Positions 10,587-19,447 of a stretch of DNA of 64,000 nucleotides are shown here, one piece after another. Source of the DNA: Paraburkholderia solisilvae (GTDB lineage Bacteria > Pseudomonadota > Gammaproteobacteria > Burkholderiales > Burkholderiaceae); assembly GCF_902859875.1 (NCBI RefSeq), contig NZ_CADIKF010000021.1, forward strand, positions 1 through 64,000. The letters run 5' to 3'. The notes under the pieces are model-generated. The model saw only the letters and a list, made by a program, of their open reading frames with translations, had not been told where the DNA came from and made no database searches. Made by a program: the position numbers and the translations under genes. Position 1 is the first letter of the stretch. Every line of letters begins with the position of its first letter.

Positions 10587-12143
10587 ATGCCCTCTCTGTT
10601 TCGCCGCCTGCTTCTGCTGTTCTATGCGCTGCGTTTTGGCGTACGCCTGATCTGGCTCGCCGCGCCTGCCGACCACAAGATGCACTGGATCGTCACGCTG
10701 ATCCGGCGCGTGCATGCGTCCGAGCGTGGCCGCGCCGGCCTGCACGGCGTGCTGCCGTTGCTCGGACCGCTGGCCGGCGGCTTTGCGCACAATCTCGCCG
10801 TACGGCCCGAACTCGCGCAGGGCACGCTGCACGACGCGCTCAATTCGGCGAGTCATCTGCTCGAGCCGCTGCCGCCCGAAGCTGCCGGGCGCGCGCTAGC
10901 CGCCGCGTTCGGCACGCCGCTCGCGGACCTCTTCGAATCGATCGATCTGAACGCCGTCGAAAGCGGCTTTGCGCATCAGGTGCACACCGCGCGGCTCGCG
11001 CTGCCGATCGACGGCCATCGCGAGGTCGAGATCAAGCTGCTGCGCGTCGCGCAGCGCACCCAGATCGCGGATGAAACGGCGCTGCTGCGCTGGGTCGCGC
11101 GCTGGCTCGAGAAGCTCTCGCCCGCCGCGCGCCGGTTGCAGGTGCGCGCGCTCGCCGAGACCTTTACGCAGGAAATCCTGCGCCGTCTCGATCTGCGCGC
11201 CGAAGCCGCGAACCAGAGCCAGACCGCTCATCTGTTCGCCGACGACTCGCGCGTCGTCGTGCCCGCCGTCATCTGGGACTTGAGCGGCGATGCGACGCTC
11301 GTGATCGAGCGGATCGCGACCGTGCGCGCCACCGACTTCGCCGCCCTCGCCGAGCATCGTGTCAGCGTGCCGGCGCTCGCCGCGCGCATCATCGAGGTGG
11401 TCACGCACGAGGCGTTCGAACACGGCTTCTTTCATGCGGCGCTCGACGCACGGCGCGTGCGCGTCAGCATCGACGAAAAAACGCACGGCAAGCTGGTGCT
11501 CGGCGACTTCGCGGTGATGTCGAATCTGTCCGCCGACGAGCGCGCGTTCTTCGTGCATGGCGCGACCGCACTGTTCGGCCAGCACTACGGGCGCCTTGCC
11601 GATCTGCATCGCAACGCCGGACATGTGCCGCCCGATGCACGCACCGAACAGCTCGAGGCGGAACTGCGCACGCGTGCCGAGGCGCACTTCGCGGGCGCGC
11701 CTCATGAACGGTTCGCTGGTCCGCTGTTTCATCATCTGCTGCACGCGGTCGCGCCGTTCGACGGCTGCGTGCCGCCGCGCCTCGTCGGCGCACAGCGCGC
11801 ATTCGAGCAGGCCGAAGCGCTCGCGAACGCGCTGCATCCGGGCGTCGACAGCTGGGGCGTCGCGCGCCGCGTGCTCGCCGATCTCGCGCGGCGCGATTTC
11901 GACCACCGCGGCTGGGCCAAACATCTTGCGCAGGAACTGCCGCACCTTGCGCATCTGGTGCCGCGCGTGCCGCAGCTGGCGATCCGTTATCTGCAACAGC
12001 AGCACAGTGTCGCGACCGTGCGGCAGCAGGCGCAACTGGTCGGCGAAGTGACGCGCGAATATCGCCGTACGCGCACGTTGTTGTGGGCATGCACGATCTG
12101 CGGCGCGTTGCTCGGCGGCCTCGCGATCCTGCTGATGTACTGA
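10587..12143 (+). CDS. UbiB/ABC1-family protein with degenerate active site
   Basis: A 518-residue protein with C-terminal membrane segment(s) (last 25 residues), as in UbiB. The family core is recognisable: Lys150 in VEIKLLR, RLDLRAEAAN (200-209), the E-helix region and a GDF (306-308) replacing DFG. However, the catalytic/metal loop that reads HADxHPGN in UbiB is HAALDARR here (283-290), with the Asp and Asn lost. The KxGQ motif of the inhibitory extension is also missing. It is probably a pseudokinase or a divergent membrane-lipid factor rather than the main ubiquinone UbiB. Confidence 0.75.
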   Translation: MPSLFRRLLLLFYALRFGVRLIWLAAPADHKMHWIVTLIRRVHASERGRAGLHGVLPLLGPLAGGFAHNLAVRPELAQGTLHDALNSASHLLEPLPPEAAGRALAAAFGTPLADLFESIDLNAVESGFAHQVHTARLALPIDGHREVEIKLLRVAQRTQIADETALLRWVARWLEKLSPAARRLQVRALAETFTQEILRRLDLRAEAANQSQTAHLFADDSRVVVPAVIWDLSGDATLVIERIATVRATDFAALAEHRVSVPALAARIIEVVTHEAFEHGFFHAALDARRVRVSIDEKTHGKLVLGDFAVMSNLSADERAFFVHGATALFGQHYGRLADLHRNAGHVPPDARTEQLEAELRTRAEAHFAGAPHERFAGPLFHHLLHAVAPFDGCVPPRLVGAQRAFEQAEALANALHPGVDSWGVARRVLADLARRDFDHRGWAKHLAQELPHLAHLVPRVPQLAIRYLQQQHSVATVRQQAQLVGEVTREYRRTRTLLWACTICGALLGGLAILLMY

Positions 12144-12272
12144 GCCCTCGCGCGTCGCCGCGGGCTCTGTGGCGCGAGCCCGCGCCCGCATCCCGAGTGC
12201 AGCTTCGAACAAGACACCCCACGTGCCGTTCGCGATACTGCGCGCATTCCAGTTCCCGCCACGTCCAGTCTC

Positions 12273-13181
12273 ATGCTCGCTTCAATCAGCGCCGTCGTGT
12301 TCGTCGTCCTGTGGTCGACAGGCTTTGTCGTCGCGCGCGCGATCGCGCCCTACGCCGACCCGAATCTCTATTTGCTCGCGCGCTTCTCCGGCACCGCGCT
12401 GCTGTTCGCGTGCGCGGCGCTCATCGGCCGCGCGGCGTGGCCGAGCGGCCGCGCGCTCGGCAAGCATCTACTGGCCGGCGCGCTGTTGCAGGGCGTCTAT
12501 CTCGGCGCCGGCTACTGGGCGGTCGCGCAGGGCCTGTCCGCCGGCGTGATGGCGCTGCTCGGCGCGCTGCAACCGCTGCTGACCGCGGCCGTCGCCGCAC
12601 CGCTTTTCGGCGAGCGGCTGTCGCCCCGCGGCTGGGGCGGCATGGCGCTCGGCCTCGTCGGCGTCGCGCTCGTCCTCGAACCGAAACTCGCCGCCGCGTC
12701 GCTGCCGGCGTCGCATGGGTACACCCCGGGATACACCCCGGGGCACACCGCAGGGCACGCGCCCGCGTGGCTCGTCGTCGTGATCGCGATACTGGCGGTG
12801 GTATCGATCACTGCGGGCACGCTGTTTCAGAAGACGTCGCTCGCGCGCGGCGACCTGCGCAGTTCGAGCGCCATACAGAACGCCGGCGCCGCCGGCGTCG
12901 CCGCACTGTTCGCGCTCGCGCTCGGCGAGCATCGCTGGATACCGTCGCCGACGCTATGGGCATCGTTGGCGTGGGGCATCGTGATGCTGTCCGGCGTCGG
13001 CCTCACGCTGCTCGTGTGGCTGGTCCGGCGCGGCGATGCGTCGCGCGCGACCGCGCTGCTGTTTCTCGTACCGCCCCTTGCCGCGCTCGAAGGCTATGCG
13101 GCCTTCGGCGAAACGCTGTTGCCCATTCAGATTGCCGGGTTTGTCGTCGCGCTGATCGGGGTGCTGCTCGCCAGGTCTTGA
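12273..13181 (+). CDS. DMT-superfamily (EamA) transporter
   Basis: A 302-residue inner-membrane protein with about ten transmembrane helices in two EamA halves. The substrate is unknown; relatives export amino acids or metabolites. The loop between halves contains a small internal repeat (GYTPGYTPGHTAGHAP, about residues 149-164) encoded by a local DNA duplication. It converges on the L,D-transpeptidase gene. Confidence 0.85.
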   Translation: MLASISAVVFVVLWSTGFVVARAIAPYADPNLYLLARFSGTALLFACAALIGRAAWPSGRALGKHLLAGALLQGVYLGAGYWAVAQGLSAGVMALLGALQPLLTAAVAAPLFGERLSPRGWGGMALGLVGVALVLEPKLAAASLPASHGYTPGYTPGHTAGHAPAWLVVVIAILAVVSITAGTLFQKTSLARGDLRSSSAIQNAGAAGVAALFALALGEHRWIPSPTLWASLAWGIVMLSGVGLTLLVWLVRRGDASRATALLFLVPPLAALEGYAAFGETLLPIQIAGFVVALIGVLLARS

Positions 13182-13224
13182 TCGGCGAGCGCGAAAGCCT
13201 GAACCGGCGCCATGCGGCTTCGCG

Positions 13225-14226
13225 TCAGTCGGCCGTATCCGCGCCGGCCGGCATCTTCGCGCGCATCGCGCCGCTCGGCGCGGGCGACCACGCCGCGCGC
13301 GCCTTGCGCTGCGAATCGACGACCACGATATAACGCCCCGCCCACGGCGTGACCTGCCGGTCCGAATGCAGCACCCACAACGAGCGGCCGGAGTCGATCA
13401 GATTCTCGTATTCGGCGTCGAGAATGCCGTAGTGATCGAGGAACGCATTCAGCGTCGCGGGAATCCGCACACATCCCTTCGAATGCCGAATGCCGAGCAG
13501 CGGCTCGAGCCGGTCCGGGTCGGTCGCGTGCATCTGGAAGCGCATCTCCGAGAAACCGCCCTTGCCCCAGCCACGCTCGCCCTGCGCCCAGCCGAGATCG
13601 AATATGCGCATGTCGTGCCTGCCGTAGCCGCGAATGCCGTTCTGGTTCATCGTGCCTTCCGCGCGGAAATCCATATTGTCCGGCGTGTGCTCGAACACGC
13701 CGAGCGGCGTGATGAAATGATCGAATTGTCCGGGCCGGCCGGTCGCCACCGGCGCTGCGCCGATCAGTTGCCAGTCGTCGGCCGGTACCGCGCGAAAATA
13801 GACGAACAGCGCCTGCACATTCTGGTTCCGGTCGACGAGCACCACGTATTCGCCCGACAGCCCGCCGAGCGTGCTCGCGTCGAGCGCGGCCTGCAGCCGC
13901 GCGCCATACGCGCGCTGCTCGGCCGGCGGGACTTTGAGGCGGCGTGTGACGTCGTGCGCAAAGATCTCGCGCATCAGCAGCGCCTGGCGTGGGTCCGCAC
14001 CGCCGACCGCATCGCGCGCCGCAACCCGCGCGGCAAGCGCGGACCACGCCGCCGGCGTGCGCGGCGTATCGGACGCCGCAGCGGCGGCAAAGGCAATCGC
14101 GCCCGAACCGTACCAGGCGATTAAAGCGATGCAACAGATAGCGATACGCGCACGCGCAAAAAGAGCGAAACGGCGCGTTGTATCAATTGAATCGCATGCG
14201 TGAATACCGCCCCCGGACTCCGCCAT
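13225..14226 (-). CDS. L,D-transpeptidase (YkuD-fold) family protein
   Basis: An envelope enzyme of the class that makes 3-3 peptidoglycan crosslinks or attaches proteins to peptidoglycan. The signature HSKGCVRIP with catalytic Cys and upstream His is intact. About 333 residues with an N-terminal hydrophobic signal/anchor (IAICCIALIAWYGSGAIAFA). The ATG at 14226 has a weak GGTGA site; an ATG at 14262 is an alternative. The specific role is not deducible. Confidence 0.8.
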   Translation of the reverse strand: MAESGGGIHACDSIDTTRRFALFARARIAICCIALIAWYGSGAIAFAAAAASDTPRTPAAWSALAARVAARDAVGGADPRQALLMREIFAHDVTRRLKVPPAEQRAYGARLQAALDASTLGGLSGEYVVLVDRNQNVQALFVYFRAVPADDWQLIGAAPVATGRPGQFDHFITPLGVFEHTPDNMDFRAEGTMNQNGIRGYGRHDMRIFDLGWAQGERGWGKGGFSEMRFQMHATDPDRLEPLLGIRHSKGCVRIPATLNAFLDHYGILDAEYENLIDSGRSLWVLHSDRQVTPWAGRYIVVVDSQRKARAAWSPAPSGAMRAKMPAGADTAD

Positions 14227-14600
14227 ACGTTTCACCAGCCGGTAAAACTTATTGTTCGTCATCGCTGTGTGTGCGAACCCGCTTACCGTCAGCCGCGCCG
14301 GCACTCACCGCGCGCCAAAGGCCGGTGGAAAGCCGCCTTGCGCAGGTCTTTCGACGGCAAACGTGTCATGCGTCGAAAATCGGAACACGAATATCGGTAT
14401 TGAATGGACAAAACGCCAGCCTGATTTGACCGGCATCGGAACAGATGCGCCGGCAAAATACCGACAAATACGCCGCGAATGCGTCAGGCAAATTAAAGCT
14501 TCAGGCGAACATAATCGAAGACAGGCTGTCGACATTAAACCAGACTATCCATCGCGACGCATCTCGCCACCATCGAACATCCTTATTCAGGAGCACGCCG
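14227..14600. other. Intergenic region upstream of nadE
   Basis: A divergent intergenic stretch of 374 bases between the L,D-transpeptidase gene and nadE, AT-richer than its surroundings (14400-14560). No gene is supported. A promoter for nadE is expected here; I could not single out a convincing -35/-10 pair. Confidence 0.5.
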
Positions 14601-15488
14601 ATGACCTCCCATGACGCAGACTCATCCGCTCGCCGGCAACAACAGCAGCAACGACGCATCGCGGCTCAATTGCACGTCGCCACATGGTTCGATGCGGTGG
14701 CGGAAATCGAGCAGCGCATCGATTTTCTTGCGCGCTATCTGCGCGAAAACCGGCTCGCCACGTACGTGCTCGGCATCAGCGGCGGTGTCGATTCGACGAC
14801 CGCGGGCCGTCTCGCGCAACTCGCCGTCGAGCGGCTGCGCGGCGCGCATTACACTGCGCGCTTCGTTGCGATGCGCTTGCCGTACGGCGCCCAGCAGGAC
14901 GAGGCAGACGCGCAGCAGTCGCTCGCATTTATTCGCGCGGACGAAGTGCTGACAGTCGACGTGAAGGCCGCCGCCGACGCCATGCTCGCGTCGGTCGACG
15001 CCAGCGGCTTGCGCTTCGCGAGTCACGAACAACAGGATTTCGTGCACGGCAATATCAAGGCGCGCAGCCGGATGATCGCGCAATACGCGGTCGCGAGCGC
15101 ACGGCGCGGCGTCGTGATCGGTACGGATCACGCGGCCGAGTCGGTGATGGGTTTCTTTACGAAGTTCGGTGATGGCGGCGCCGACGTGCTGCCGCTCGCG
15201 GGCCTGAACAAACGGCGCGTGCGTGCGCTCGCACAGACGCTTGGCGCACCGGACGCGCTCGCGCACAAGGTGCCGACCGCCGATCTCGAGATGTTGCGCC
15301 CGCAACGTCCGGACGAGGACGCGTACGGCATCCGCTATGACGACATCGACGATTTTCTCGAAGGCAAGCCGGTCAGCGACGCGGTCTATCAAACCGTGAT
15401 GCGCTTTTACGAGGCGACGCAGCACAAGCGTGCGCTGCCGTATACGCCGTTCGATTGGCAGGAAGCGCCGCCGATCCGGCGCTCGTGA
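14601..15488 (+). CDS. nadE: NH3-dependent NAD+ synthetase
   Basis: Converts nicotinate adenine dinucleotide, ammonia and ATP to NAD+ in the last step of NAD synthesis. The 295-residue protein has the N-type ATP pyrophosphatase loop SGGVDST (60-66) and no glutaminase domain, so it uses free ammonia like the E. coli enzyme. The ATG at 14601 follows AGGAG with good spacing. An upstream in-frame ATG is rejected because it lacks a ribosome site and adds unconserved sequence. Confidence 0.92.
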   Translation: MTSHDADSSARRQQQQQRRIAAQLHVATWFDAVAEIEQRIDFLARYLRENRLATYVLGISGGVDSTTAGRLAQLAVERLRGAHYTARFVAMRLPYGAQQDEADAQQSLAFIRADEVLTVDVKAAADAMLASVDASGLRFASHEQQDFVHGNIKARSRMIAQYAVASARRGVVIGTDHAAESVMGFFTKFGDGGADVLPLAGLNKRRVRALAQTLGAPDALAHKVPTADLEMLRPQRPDEDAYGIRYDDIDDFLEGKPVSDAVYQTVMRFYEATQHKRALPYTPFDWQEAPPIRRS

Positions 15489-15621
15489 GCGTGGTGCGCG
15501 CGCTTTCGGGTGGCGCTTTCAGGTGGTTCTTACGCAATCGCGCACGCGAACCTCGCGGAACCTTTGCGTAGTCAGCCGCCGTGCCGTGACGATGCGCGAC
15601 CCGCCCGTCGATGCCTGTCGT

Positions 15622-15897
15622 TCACTCCCGCCGCGGCGGCGGCGACGGTCTTTCGTTGAACGGCGTCGCGCTTGCCTGCAACGCGACGCCACACAATAAC
15701 TTGCCGTGCACCTGCTGCGCGATCACGTCGCCGACATACGGCACATCCGCGTTCAGTTCGACGTGCGCATAGGCGTTCGACGTGCCCGGCTCATGCACGG
15801 TGACCTGCTTTGCGTAGTGACCAAGCTCGTGCATCAGAAAGTCGCGCACGTCCTGCTCGGAACAGGTCTCGGGAATATTCCAGACGATCAGGTTCAT
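15622..15897 (-). CDS. Small RRM-like protein
   Basis: A 91-residue protein resembling a single RNA-recognition-type fold. It has a first strand LIVWNI in the RNP2 position, a helix, and a SNAYAHVEL strand in the RNP1 position, though the usual aromatic residues are only partly kept. A GGAG site precedes the ATG at 15897. Function unknown; it could be a small RNA-binding protein, and the match rests on visual pattern only. Confidence 0.55.
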   Translation of the reverse strand: MNLIVWNIPETCSEQDVRDFLMHELGHYAKQVTVHEPGTSNAYAHVELNADVPYVGDVIAQQVHGKLLCGVALQASATPFNERPSPPPRRE

Positions 15898-16156
15898 ACA
15901 CGCTCCGCGCAACGAAACCCACGCAGCCATCGCGCTGCGGCCGGGTCCAGGTCAGACGCCGTCATGTCGCACACTCCTGTGAAGTGCCGCACACTCTCGC
16001 CGCATGCTGGCGCATGCGCGAGAACCGTCCCCCCCCGATTGTCTCGATTGTCTCGCCTGTCTTGACTGTGCGCTGTGATTGCGGCGCGTGATTGTTGCGC
16101 GTAATGGCTCCGCGCGATTACTACCCCGCGTGGTCGTGCGCCGCACGACTGACCGG

Positions 16157-16525
16157 TCAGTCGTCCGCGTGGTTCGCCTCGACGTGGTCCGCGCCGACCC
16201 ACCACGCCATCCTGTCATCCGGGCCATGCACGAGCACCGCGGACGGGTCCGTCACGCCGTCGTCCGCGATCTCGCAGACTTCGAGGCCGTCCGGCAGGCG
16301 CTTTACCGCGCCCGCGGCCTCGAACAGCGCGAGCCGCTTCGCGGACAGCGGCTGCAACTGGCTGTACACATCGTAGCTGATCGCGGCGGGCGCGTCGCCG
16401 CGAATCTGCAAAGCGTTGCCGTGACGGCATTTGAGCGGCGCCCCGGCCGACGCGAACGCGCTCGTCATCGTCGACAAGCCGGCTGCCGCGATGGCGGCGA
16501 TCAGAGCAAGGTTCAGCTTCGTCAT
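16157..16525 (-). CDS. Small exported protein of unknown function
   Basis: A 122-residue protein with a clear signal peptide (MTKLNLALIAAIAAAGL, cleavage near ASA about residue 26) and two cysteines in the mature part. The ATG at 16525 follows a GGAGAA site. It starts 29 bases after the upstream gene stops, so the two are probably cotranscribed. No family recognised. Confidence 0.65.
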   Translation of the reverse strand: MTKLNLALIAAIAAAGLSTMTSAFASAGAPLKCRHGNALQIRGDAPAAISYDVYSQLQPLSAKRLALFEAAGAVKRLPDGLEVCEIADDGVTDPSAVLVHGPDDRMAWWVGADHVEANHADD

Positions 16526-16553
16526 CGAGATTCTCCAGATCCGGACCGGCGCG

Positions 16554-17195
16554 TCACGAGCCGTCATCGTCGGCGTCGCCGGTCATGCCGACATGACCGT
16601 CACCGCACGGCACGCGGCGCAAGCGTGCGTATTGCGCGGACCAGTCGCCCGCGATCGCAGCCTGAGCGGCGCTCAGGCTCATCTTTCCTGCGCAGACGCA
16701 GCGCTTCAGTTTCGCGGTCAACAGTTCCTTGCGGCGCTCGCCGCCATGTCCGCCCCACGGCAGCAAGTCGAAGTTGTCGGTCGCATCGGGCGAACCGCCG
16801 AGCACGATCGGCACACGCCGGTCGAGCGCGTAATCGGTGCCGTCGTCGGGATCGATGCCGCGTTCGGCCAGCAACCGGTTCTTGTGCGCCATCATTTTGT
16901 CGACCGACGGCGAAACGGTGTCTGCGTAACCAGGCTTGCAGATCGTGTCCGCCACCGACTGCTGCGTGACGCGCTCGTCGAGCATCGATGGCGCTTGCGC
17001 GAACGCCGCGCCGCCATACAGCGCGGCCGACGCCCACAGCGCCGCCATCACGCCGCGCTGCCTGATCTGCGTCGGCCACGCGCGCCGCGCGCTGTCCGCT
17101 GTGCGGCGCACGCCCGCTCCGGCCGGAGGTTCGGTGAGTTCGATACGACTGATGCGGTGCGCGTTACCGCGCCTGTCTGCATTGCCTTCGTTCAT
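16554..17195 (-). CDS. Secreted or anchored protein with degenerate HNH-like motif
   Basis: Up to 213 residues, with a hydrophobic segment near residues 49-67 ending in AFAQA that looks like a late signal peptide. If translation begins at the Met of 17048, it becomes an ordinary signal peptide. The mature part (TICKPGYADTVSPS ... DYALDRRVPIVLGGSPDATD) resembles a family of small exported HNH-nuclease-like proteins, but the expected His of the HNH core is not evident. First gene of a likely two-gene unit. Confidence 0.55.
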   Translation of the reverse strand: MNEGNADRRGNAHRISRIELTEPPAGAGVRRTADSARRAWPTQIRQRGVMAALWASAALYGGAAFAQAPSMLDERVTQQSVADTICKPGYADTVSPSVDKMMAHKNRLLAERGIDPDDGTDYALDRRVPIVLGGSPDATDNFDLLPWGGHGGERRKELLTAKLKRCVCAGKMSLSAAQAAIAGDWSAQYARLRRVPCGDGHVGMTGDADDDGS

Positions 17196-17644
17196 TGGTC
17201 AGCGCGCCGTCGACCGGCGCGGAAGGGTCAATTCGCAGACCAATTAAAACATACTCGGTGAGCGCATTGCGAATTCGATGGCTCCGGAAACCTGAAAATG
17301 CGGTTGCGTGCGTGCCAAACGCGTGGACAAAACGATTGTGTCCACAACCTTTCATACCGCTGCCGGACGCATGCAATGCGACAATGCGACGCGCTGCTGC
17401 GAAGCCTCGAAAGAGACGCCGGCAATCGGCCCGCGATACGTGATACGCGAGCCGCCACGCGAGGAACGCGGACGACGTCGGATCTGCGATTGCGGCCCCT
17501 TCGCGTAACGCGTAACTACCGGCATGGCAAACGCCGATAGCATGCGATGCCGGCGAGCGCGTGATCGCAGGCACGCGCTCGCGGCTCATGGCTCATGGCT
17601 CGTGGCTCATGGCTCGTGGCTCGTGGCTCACGGCTCGTCAGCGC
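17196..17644. other. Intergenic region containing a heptamer tandem array
   Basis: A 449-base stretch between two leftward genes. The part near 17230-17330 is AT-richer and probably holds the promoter of the 16.2-17.2 kb unit. The part next to the peptidase gene carries an 8-copy 7-bp tandem repeat (17583-17638). No gene is supported. Confidence 0.5.
17583..17638. repeat. 7-bp tandem repeat, eight copies
   Basis: Eight contiguous copies of GGCTC[A/G][T/C] with variation only in the last two positions (GGCTCAT, GGCTCGT, GGCTCAC). It lies a few bases past the stop codon of the S10 peptidase gene, in its 3' untranslated region. Copy number is likely to vary between strains. Confidence 0.85.
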
Positions 17645-19321
17645 CTATTGCGCCGGCTTCTCCACCCGCTCCAGCTTGCGCGCCTGCAGCGCACGAATCC
17701 GGCCAAGCGCAGCCGTGTTGCTGATCGCCGAGTCGTACATCGCCGCAAGGTCATGCTTGAGCGCCGTACGCGATCCGCCATCGAGATAGACCATATGCCC
17801 GGACGGATAGAACCGCGCGGACAGGTTCTCGCGCACCTGCTGACTGACGAGCGGCATGCGCTGCAAGTCGATGACCGTCTGGTAGAACGGCGTGACGAAA
17901 TCGTAAAAGCCGTTCGCGGACAGCACCTTCAGATCGACGTTGAGCGCCATCACCGCCGCCAGATCGCCGGCCGTGTAGAGCACGATATTGCCATGCGCAT
18001 CGGTGCCCTTTTGCGCGCCGGTCGGATCGATATGGCCGAAGTCCCAGTTCTGAAACGCCTGGTCGTTCAGATCGGTAAACGCGGAATTCGACGTGAACTT
18101 CAACTGCTCGTTCAGATACGTGTTCCACATCGTCGTATAGACGCCGGTGACGGCTGTCATGGTCGGATCGTTGCCGCCGGAATTCGGATCGATCTGGCCG
18201 GCAATGCCGGTGTCGATCGCGGTGACGCGGCCGTCGTATGCGCCAAGCGCGAGTCCCTTCGATTTCAACAGCGTGGTGAGAAACAGCGAATTGCCGCGAC
18301 TGTCGTAAGCGGCGATATCGAGGCTCCAGGCGAGCAGCGTGGTCTTGTCGATCCCGGTGTATTCGCTCAGCTTTTCGTTTGTCGCATCGTCGGTGGCCGG
18401 AAACTTGCGCAGCGCCGCGAGATAGTCGGTGCGCGCAAACTGCGCGACCTCCTCGGCGAACGCGCCGAGATCGGTCGGTGTCGGCGCGACGCCAAGTTTC
18501 TTGTGGTACCACGCGTCCGCGGCGGCGGTCGGCAGCGCGCCGACCGGATTGCCCGATTGCGTGTAGTCGAGAATCGACGATTGCAGCGTAATACCGTTCA
18601 GATCGACGCCGTCTTCATGCAGCCGGTAAGCGAGCACACAACTGCGCGCGGTGCCGTACGATTCGCCGAACAGAAACTTCGGCGAGTTCCAGCGATTGTT
18701 CTTCGTGAGAAAGCGCTTGATGAACTGCTTGATCGAGTCCGCGTCCTGATCGACGCCCCAGAAATCGCGATTCTTATGCGGCGCGATCGCAGCCGAGTAG
18801 CCGGTGCCGACCGGGTTGATAAAGACGAGATCGCTCTTGTCGAGCAGACTGTCCGGGTTGTCTTCCATCTGGTACGGCGCGGGCGGCGTGAAGTTCGGCA
18901 TCGACGTCCTGATGCGCCTTGGCGCAAACGAGCCGAGCAGCACGAAGACCGACGACGACCCCGGTCCGCCGTTATAGAAGAACGTGAGCGGGCGCGCTTC
19001 CTCTTTCTGGCCGTCCTGCGTGAACGCCACGTAGAACATCTTCGCGTCCGGTTGCGAGCTGCTCGGATCGACCGTCACCAGATGGCCGGCCGTTGCCGTG
19101 TAGTTGATCTTCTTGCCGCCAAGCGTGATCGAATGTTTCGTGATTGCCGCGTTTTCGCTCGAGTCGCTGACCGAGTCGTCGGGACCGTTGCCGTATGCGA
19201 CGGGATCGAAGAAAGGCTGGTCGCCCGCGCGATGCGGCGAGCTCCCGCCTGCCGCGTCAGGCGACGCTTGAGCACCGTGAGAGGACTGCAGACCATCGGA
19301 AACCGATTCGTTGTTTGCCAT
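17645..19321 (-). CDS. S10-family serine carboxypeptidase-like peptidase
   Basis: A 558-residue protein of the S10 alpha/beta-hydrolase family. It has an oxyanion loop FFYNGGPGSSS (114-124), nucleophile Ser221 in GESYGT, and late Asp and His regions (FYDFVTP, SGHMVY) at the expected order. S10 enzymes remove C-terminal residues at acidic pH. No classical signal peptide is seen at the start, which is rich in Ser/Ala/Gly. It lies 126 bases after an S53 endopeptidase gene on the same strand; the pair probably forms a peptide-degradation unit. Confidence 0.87.
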   Translation of the reverse strand: MANNESVSDGLQSSHGAQASPDAAGGSSPHRAGDQPFFDPVAYGNGPDDSVSDSSENAAITKHSITLGGKKINYTATAGHLVTVDPSSSQPDAKMFYVAFTQDGQKEEARPLTFFYNGGPGSSSVFVLLGSFAPRRIRTSMPNFTPPAPYQMEDNPDSLLDKSDLVFINPVGTGYSAAIAPHKNRDFWGVDQDADSIKQFIKRFLTKNNRWNSPKFLFGESYGTARSCVLAYRLHEDGVDLNGITLQSSILDYTQSGNPVGALPTAAADAWYHKKLGVAPTPTDLGAFAEEVAQFARTDYLAALRKFPATDDATNEKLSEYTGIDKTTLLAWSLDIAAYDSRGNSLFLTTLLKSKGLALGAYDGRVTAIDTGIAGQIDPNSGGNDPTMTAVTGVYTTMWNTYLNEQLKFTSNSAFTDLNDQAFQNWDFGHIDPTGAQKGTDAHGNIVLYTAGDLAAVMALNVDLKVLSANGFYDFVTPFYQTVIDLQRMPLVSQQVRENLSARFYPSGHMVYLDGGSRTALKHDLAAMYDSAISNTAALGRIRALQARKLERVEKPAQ

Positions 19322-19447
19322 GATCGCTCCATAAAACGTGACCGTCAGATAGACGCCACTGCACCTCGCAATGAAGTGGCGATGCCGCTGCTGTCGCTCT
19401 CGCCGCGCATGCGCCGCAACTGCGCATCCGCGCGGCGCGTGGCCTGG

